Assembly: GCA_030696435.1 (NCBI GenBank)
Contig: JAUYSF010000396.1
Span: 1 to 10,491, forward strand
DNA length: 10,491 bases
Source of the DNA: Desulfoprunum sp.
GTDB taxonomy: Bacteria; Desulfobacterota; Desulfobulbia; Desulfobulbales; Desulfocapsaceae
Direction of reading: 5' to 3'
The translations under genes were made by a program, and so were the position numbers. Position 1 is the first letter of the stretch, and each line of letters starts with the position of its first letter. Below, piece by piece: positions 6,665-10,491 of this stretch. The notes beneath the pieces were generated by a model. It saw only the letters and a list, made by a program, of their open reading frames with translations. It was not told where the DNA came from and searched no databases.

Positions 6665-7969
6665 CTATTCAGGAAGCAGGTCGTAATAATAATTGAGGAT
6701 ATCAGTCCGGGTGACAATACCAATCACCTTGCCATCATGGACGACAGGCAGGTGGCCGATATTACTCTTTATCATGATTTGTGCCGCCTTGGAGGGCAGG
6801 GCGTCCGGGGCTATTGTCGTGATATCGCGGGCCATGAAGGCTTTGACTGAGCTATCCCAATGTTTTTCCTGTTTCACCTTTTTGAAATCCCAGAGCACAA
6901 TAATTCCCAGCAAGTTTTCATCCTCCACTACCAGAACGCCCCTGATTTTCTGGTCCGCCATGATCAGGTGGACCTCGCGCATGGTGGTTTTCGGTGGTAC
7001 GGTTGTCACCGGGAAAGACATGATATCCGAGACCTTGGCTACCTCTTTCTGGTCCTTTTCAATAGTCTCGATGATCAGCTTTTTAAGTGCTTCGGGTGAG
7101 AAATCGGTAAATTTCACCGTAGCCGAACCGGCCCCGGAGTGGCCACCTCCCCCAAGAGGCTTCAGCATCACTCCCACGTCAATACGATCAATGCCGCTGC
7201 GACCGATCACCGTGCTACGGGCCTCTGACTCACTGACGAAAATGACAAAAACGGCGTCGGCATTGATGATTTTCCGGTACATGTTGACGATGCCTGCCAG
7301 CATGGTCACCTTGCCGTCGAGACGGACGATATTGATGGCCACCGAGTGATCGTTGATCTTGCGTTTATCGGTGACCTTCATCAGCTCGAAGAGGATTTCT
7401 TTCTGGGTCTCCTCATAGGGCGGATTGAGAAAAAAACCGGCGACATAGAGATCAGCTCCGTTTTCCAGGAGATAGGCGGCGGCGTGGGCATCCTCAGCCT
7501 TGGTCGAGGGATAGGTCAAGTGGCCGGTGTCCTCGTAGAGTCCGATCAGCATGACGGTTGAGACTAGGGGCGAGAGAAGAATTTTGCGTTTTTTGAGTTC
7601 TCTGATCAAAAGAGTCACCGTGGCGCCGATATTCTCCTGACAGGACCAGTCTGCCTCGATATCGCCGCCGTTTGGATGGTGGTCCCAGAGGTGGATTTCG
7701 ATATCCTTGCGGTTTTTCAATTTCTCCATCCGGTCGAGGCGTTGCCACCTGTCGGTATCGACGATAACCAGCTTATCGACGAGGGCGTGCTCGACCTCAT
7801 GGGGCAGGATGATATTGAAAGCGGTTTTATGGGTGGAGAGGAATTGAGCAACGTTGGGATTGACCATCTTGGGAATAACCCCGACCGCGTCGGGGTAGAG
7901 TAGGGCTCCGGCAATGACCGAGGCCAACCCGTCAAAGTCGGTATTTTTGTGGGTTGTAATAATTTGCAT
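6665..7969 (-). CDS. DHH-DHHA1 phosphoesterase with two C-terminal CBS domains
   Basis: This is a 434-residue, probably cytosolic, metal-dependent phosphoesterase of the DHH family. Metal-site motifs are all present: HKNTDFDG (7-14; His7, Asp11, Asp13), VDTD (70-73), DHH (96-98) and Asp147 in YEDTGH. The DHHA1 substrate-binding motif GGGGHSGAG lies at 273-281. Two CBS domains follow (about 312-365 and 375-430), which in other proteins bind adenine nucleotides and regulate activity. The same DHH-CBS block is known fused to a poly(A)/CCA polymerase domain in deltaproteobacterial tRNA nucleotidyltransferase-like proteins; here the stop at 6665 is followed by lon on the other strand, so the polymerase is genuinely absent. 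Substrate could be short RNA, pAp, a cyclic dinucleotide or pyrophosphate-like compounds; sequence does not decide. ATG at 7969 begins directly with the first motif strand but has no clear Shine-Dalgarno. Confidence 0.9.
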   Translation of the reverse strand: MQIITTHKNTDFDGLASVIAGALLYPDAVGVIPKMVNPNVAQFLSTHKTAFNIILPHEVEHALVDKLVIVDTDRWQRLDRMEKLKNRKDIEIHLWDHHPNGGDIEADWSCQENIGATVTLLIRELKKRKILLSPLVSTVMLIGLYEDTGHLTYPSTKAEDAHAAAYLLENGADLYVAGFFLNPPYEETQKEILFELMKVTDKRKINDHSVAINIVRLDGKVTMLAGIVNMYRKIINADAVFVIFVSESEARSTVIGRSGIDRIDVGVMLKPLGGGGHSGAGSATVKFTDFSPEALKKLIIETIEKDQKEVAKVSDIMSFPVTTVPPKTTMREVHLIMADQKIRGVLVVEDENLLGIIVLWDFKKVKQEKHWDSSVKAFMARDITTIAPDALPSKAAQIMIKSNIGHLPVVHDGKVIGIVTRTDILNYYYDLLPE

Positions 7970-8037
7970 GATGAGAAAAGGATAGCTTTGTTAGGGGGGA
8001 ACAACTGAATATTGCAGGTATATTTTTTTGGCGTTCC

Positions 8038-8066
8038 TTGACCTGATTGTTTTCTTAGCATATCAT
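8038..8066 (+). promoter_or_regulatory. Strong sigma70-type promoter for the chemoreceptor gene
   Basis: TTGACC (8038-8043) and TATCAT (8061-8066) each match five of six consensus bases with the ideal 17-base spacer. Transcription would start near 8073, giving a leader of about 44 bases before ATG 8117, with GGGAG at 8102-8106 as ribosome-binding site. No sigma28 flagellar-type promoter was seen, so the gene may be expressed independently of the flagellar cascade. For the divergent DHH-CBS gene no convincing promoter was seen in 7970-8116. Confidence 0.65.
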
Positions 8067-8116
8067 AAACGACACTGGTTTTTTCACAACGCTAAACGTA
8101 TGGGAGATAGAATTCT

Positions 8117-10318
8117 ATGTTGAAGAAGATGAAATTACAAAAACGCTTGCTGCTGCTGGGCATAACCCTGACGGCATTGCCCCTGCTTTTCGCCCTGGGT
8201 GTGGTCATCATCCAGAACAATCAGAATACAGCGACTGCCAGAGAAGAAAGCATGAAACTGGCCGATGCCGATTTCAACCATCTGGTGCAGGGGGTCTATA
8301 CCCTGGCGACTACCCAGCAGGAACTGATCGAAAAGGAGATTGCCTCGTCTCTCAATGTAGCTGAAGATCTGGCCCATAAAAAGGGAGGGCTGAATCTCGG
8401 ACTGGAAACGGTCAATTGGCAGGCGGTCAATCAGCTGTCCAAGGAAAAGACCTCCGTCTCTCTGCCCAAGATGCAGGTAGGCACAGAATGGCTGGGCCAG
8501 GTTAATGAAAAAGAGGCGGCTGTACCGGTAGTGGATGAGGTCAAGAATCTGGTGCAGACCACCTGTACCATCTTCCAGAAGATGAATGCCGCCGGAGATA
8601 TGCTGAGGGTTGCAACCAATGTAATGAAAGCGGATGGCGGGCGGGCTATCGCCACCTACATTCCGAATGCCAACGCCGATGGCTCTGCTAATCCGGTGAT
8701 CCAGGCAGTTATGAGAGGAGAGACATTTGTCGGCAGGGCCTTTGTGGTAAACGCCTGGTATATCACCGCCTATAAACCGATTCTTGATGCCAGTCGACAG
8801 ATTATCGGTATGCTCTTTGTCGGGGTGCCGCAGGAGAGTACCGTCTCGTTGCGCAAGGCCATCATGGAGACGGTGGTGGGCAAGACTGGTAATGTCGAGG
8901 TCCTTGACGGCAAAGGGACCTACGTCATTTCAAAGGGCGGTGGTGAAGATGGCAAGATTGTTATGGATCTCAAAGACGCGCAGGGCCTGCCCTATGTCCA
9001 AAAGATCATAGAAAGGGCACTGGCCCTCGATCCGGGCAAGATCGGAGAACTGCAGACCTCCTGGAAAGACAGCGGCTCAAAAGAGACCCGGGTAAAGCTT
9101 TTTAAATTTACCTATTTCAAGAAATGGGACTGGGTCATTGTCGCCAGTACCTTCCAAGATGAGATCCTCGGTTCGGCCCGCCTTATCGAGGAGAAGGCCC
9201 GGCATGGCCTCATCTGGCTGATCGGCCTCGTTCTGCTGTCGATTGTCGTTTCGTCTATCGTCTGGTATTTCGTGGCCAGGGGTATCGCACGGCCGGTCCA
9301 GAGTGCGGCAAACAGGCTGAGGGATATTGCCGAGGGAGAGGGCGATCTGACGATGCGGCTTGAGTGTACCAGCAGTGATGAAATTGGCGAAATGGCCCGC
9401 TGGTTCAATATCTTTGTCGAAAAATTGCAGGGGATTATCACCAAAGTTTCCGGGAATACGGTCGCGGTTGAAAAATCATCCCATGAGCTCATGGATATCG
9501 CCAATGAGATGGCCGAGAAGTCCGATGATACCTCGAGTCGTGCCAGCAGTGTGGCGACGGCGGCCGAGGAGATGAGCTCGAATCTCAACGCCGTGGCGGC
9601 AGCCATGGAGGAATCCTCGACCAACGCCTCGATGGTTGCCAATGCCGCTGAACAGATGGCCACAACCTTTGGCAATATCGTCCGCAATGTCGAGAGTGCC
9701 ACGGCCATTTCCGGCAAAGCCGTGGAGCAGACGGCCGGCACGGCCGGCAAAATGGCCATCCTCGGGCAGGCGGCCATCTCTATTGGCAGGGTCACCGAGA
9801 CCATTACCGAGATTTCCGAACAGACCAATCTCCTTGCCTTGAATGCCACGATCGAGGCCGCACGAGCTGGCGATGCCGGCAAGGGATTTGCAGTTGTTGC
9901 CAATGAAATCAAGGACCTGGCCCGACAGACGGCAACCGCCACCCTTGATATCAAGCGGCAGATTGAAGAGATCCAGAGCACGACTTCGGAGACGGTAAAA
10001 GAAATTGATCAGATCGCCGATGTCATCTCCAAAGTCAATGATATCGTCGCCAGTATCTCGGCGGATGTTGAGGCACAGTCCACCTCCACTCAGGAGATTG
10101 CCGAAAACATCGCCCAGGCCTCAGTGGGGATTCAGGAAGTCAATGAGAATGTCGGACAGAGCTCGCGGGTTGCCACCGATATGGCCATGGATATTGCCAT
10201 GGTGAACACTGCCTCGGAGGCAATTTCCGGCAGCAGCAGCAAGGTCAAGACCAGCGCCCAGGATCTGCAAAGTATGGCCGGGGAGTTGAGTCGCCTAGTT
10301 GGCAGTTTCAAGGTATGA
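8117..10318 (+). CDS. Methyl-accepting chemotaxis protein with periplasmic Cache sensor
   Basis: This is a 733-residue transmembrane chemoreceptor that should signal through CheW-CheA to motility. It has a first membrane helix (about 10-32) and a large periplasmic sensor (about 33-362) of the Cache_3-Cache_2 type, recognised by [19 protein letters not shown] (181-199), [17 protein letters not shown] (206-222) and [10 protein letters not shown] (231-240). A second membrane helix (about 364-387), a HAMP domain starting at ARPVQ (about 391-442) and the coiled-coil signalling domain (about 450-733) follow. The hairpin tip, [20 protein letters not shown] (566-585) and [17 protein letters not shown] (589-605), is the CheA/CheW-binding signature. 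No C-terminal CheR/CheB tether pentapeptide is present; the protein ends at SFKV. Ligand is unknown; Cache domains of this kind often bind small organic acids or amino acids. Gene stands alone, without che genes beside it. Confidence 0.95.
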   Translation: MLKKMKLQKRLLLLGITLTALPLLFALGVVIIQNNQNTATAREESMKLADADFNHLVQGVYTLATTQQELIEKEIASSLNVAEDLAHKKGGLNLGLETVNWQAVNQLSKEKTSVSLPKMQVGTEWLGQVNEKEAAVPVVDEVKNLVQTTCTIFQKMNAAGDMLRVATNVMKADGGRAIATYIPNANADGSANPVIQAVMRGETFVGRAFVVNAWYITAYKPILDASRQIIGMLFVGVPQESTVSLRKAIMETVVGKTGNVEVLDGKGTYVISKGGGEDGKIVMDLKDAQGLPYVQKIIERALALDPGKIGELQTSWKDSGSKETRVKLFKFTYFKKWDWVIVASTFQDEILGSARLIEEKARHGLIWLIGLVLLSIVVSSIVWYFVARGIARPVQSAANRLRDIAEGEGDLTMRLECTSSDEIGEMARWFNIFVEKLQGIITKVSGNTVAVEKSSHELMDIANEMAEKSDDTSSRASSVATAAEEMSSNLNAVAAAMEESSTNASMVANAAEQMATTFGNIVRNVESATAISGKAVEQTAGTAGKMAILGQAAISIGRVTETITEISEQTNLLALNATIEAARAGDAGKGFAVVANEIKDLARQTATATLDIKRQIEEIQSTTSETVKEIDQIADVISKVNDIVASISADVEAQSTSTQEIAENIAQASVGIQEVNENVGQSSRVATDMAMDIAMVNTASEAISGSSSKVKTSAQDLQSMAGELSRLVGSFKV

Positions 10319-10325
10319 GAACGAA

Positions 10326-10359
10326 CCTGTTCCACGATTCGACGGAATCGAGGAACAGG
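10326..10359. terminator. Strong hairpin between convergent chemoreceptor and aconitase genes
   Basis: CCTGTTCC (10326-10333) pairs perfectly with GGAACAGG (10352-10359). After one A-A mismatch, CGATTC (10335-10340) pairs with GAATCG (10345-10350) around a four-base loop, giving 14 pairs in all. The hairpin begins eight bases after the chemoreceptor stop and, on the other strand, eight bases after the aconitase stop, so it occupies the exact middle of the gap. Neither side has a T-run; it probably acts as a bidirectional terminator or 3'-end stabiliser. Confidence 0.6.
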
Positions 10360-10366
10360 ATTAGAG

Positions 10367-10491
10367 CTATTTCCGACGCAGGAAGTTGAGGGCGGAACCA
10401 GCCTTGAACCAGGAGATCTGCTCGGCGTTGAGAGAATGCCGCAGTACGATCTCGGTGCGCGATCCATCCAGATGTTGCAGGACTGCCCGGA
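10367..10491 (-). CDS. Aconitate hydratase, mitochondrial type (C-terminal 40 residues only)
   Basis: The minus-strand frame enters at the right edge and stops at TAG 10369-10367, giving 40 residues. The tail [20 protein letters not shown] followed by ALNFLRRK closely resembles the end of mitochondrial-type aconitases, which read like HTFNxxQIEWFxAGSALN. Aconitase interconverts citrate and isocitrate through a 4Fe-4S cluster in the TCA cycle; the cluster cysteines and active-site serine are outside the window. AcnB-type enzymes end differently. The gene is convergent with the chemoreceptor and separated from it by a strong hairpin. Identification rests on a short but distinctive motif; a related hydro-lyase is the alternative. 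Confidence 0.72.
   Translation of the reverse strand, partial: RAVLQHLDGSRTEIVLRHSLNAEQISWFKAGSALNFLRRK

Noticed and set aside
6693..7349. Plus-strand open frame of 218 codons antisense to the DHH-CBS gene
   Set aside because: It lies fully within a gene with intact catalytic motifs on the other strand; the translation resembles no family.
9112..9981. Long minus-strand open frame (289 codons) inside the chemoreceptor gene
   Set aside because: It is antisense to the strongly conserved signalling domain and its serine/alanine-rich translation looks like a codon-bias shadow.
1..10491. CRISPR arrays, tRNA/rRNA genes, prophage, toxin-antitoxin or defence genes
   Set aside because: No regularly spaced direct repeats, RNA-gene signatures or relevant protein families were seen on either strand.

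Overview
The window is an ordinary stretch of bacterial chromosome, roughly half G+C, holding five complete protein genes and two cut by the window edges. A mitochondrial-type aconitase, a stand-alone DHH-CBS phosphoesterase, a Cache-domain chemoreceptor and a branched-chain amino-acid (Liv) transporter together would fit an anaerobic Desulfobacterota organism, perhaps a Desulfobulbales-like sulfate reducer. That placement is inference from gene content and style; no marker gene here proves it.

Layout. Positions 1-3400, minus strand, form a Liv ABC-transporter operon read livK (binding protein) - livH (permease) - livM (permease, cut by the left edge). A hairpin followed by a T-run sits between livK and livH and looks like an attenuator. 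Positions 3401-4182 hold no intact gene. They contain the likely livK promoter, two short perfect inverted repeats, a decayed IS3-family OrfA remnant, a 51-bp element with terminal inverted repeats, and the lon promoter and leader. Positions 4183-6603, plus strand, encode a full-length Lon protease. Positions 6665-7969, minus strand and convergent with lon, encode a DHH-DHHA1-CBS-CBS protein. Divergent from it, 8117-10318 on the plus strand, is a methyl-accepting chemotaxis protein with a strong sigma70-type promoter. A convergent gene at the right edge (10367-10491, minus) gives the last 40 residues of an aconitase; a strong hairpin separates it from the chemoreceptor.

How the genes work together. 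Only the liv genes form a clear functional unit: periplasmic capture of branched-chain or related amino acids and transfer to the membrane pore. The ATPase genes livG and livF are presumably just beyond the left edge. Lon, the DHH-CBS protein, the chemoreceptor and the aconitase are separately transcribed housekeeping or sensory genes with no evident shared pathway.

I found no sign of a new multi-gene system, defence island, prophage, CRISPR array or RNA gene. The points worth a second look are regulatory structures, the IS remnant with its neighbouring small repeat, the LivH N-terminal extension and the stand-alone form of the DHH-CBS protein.
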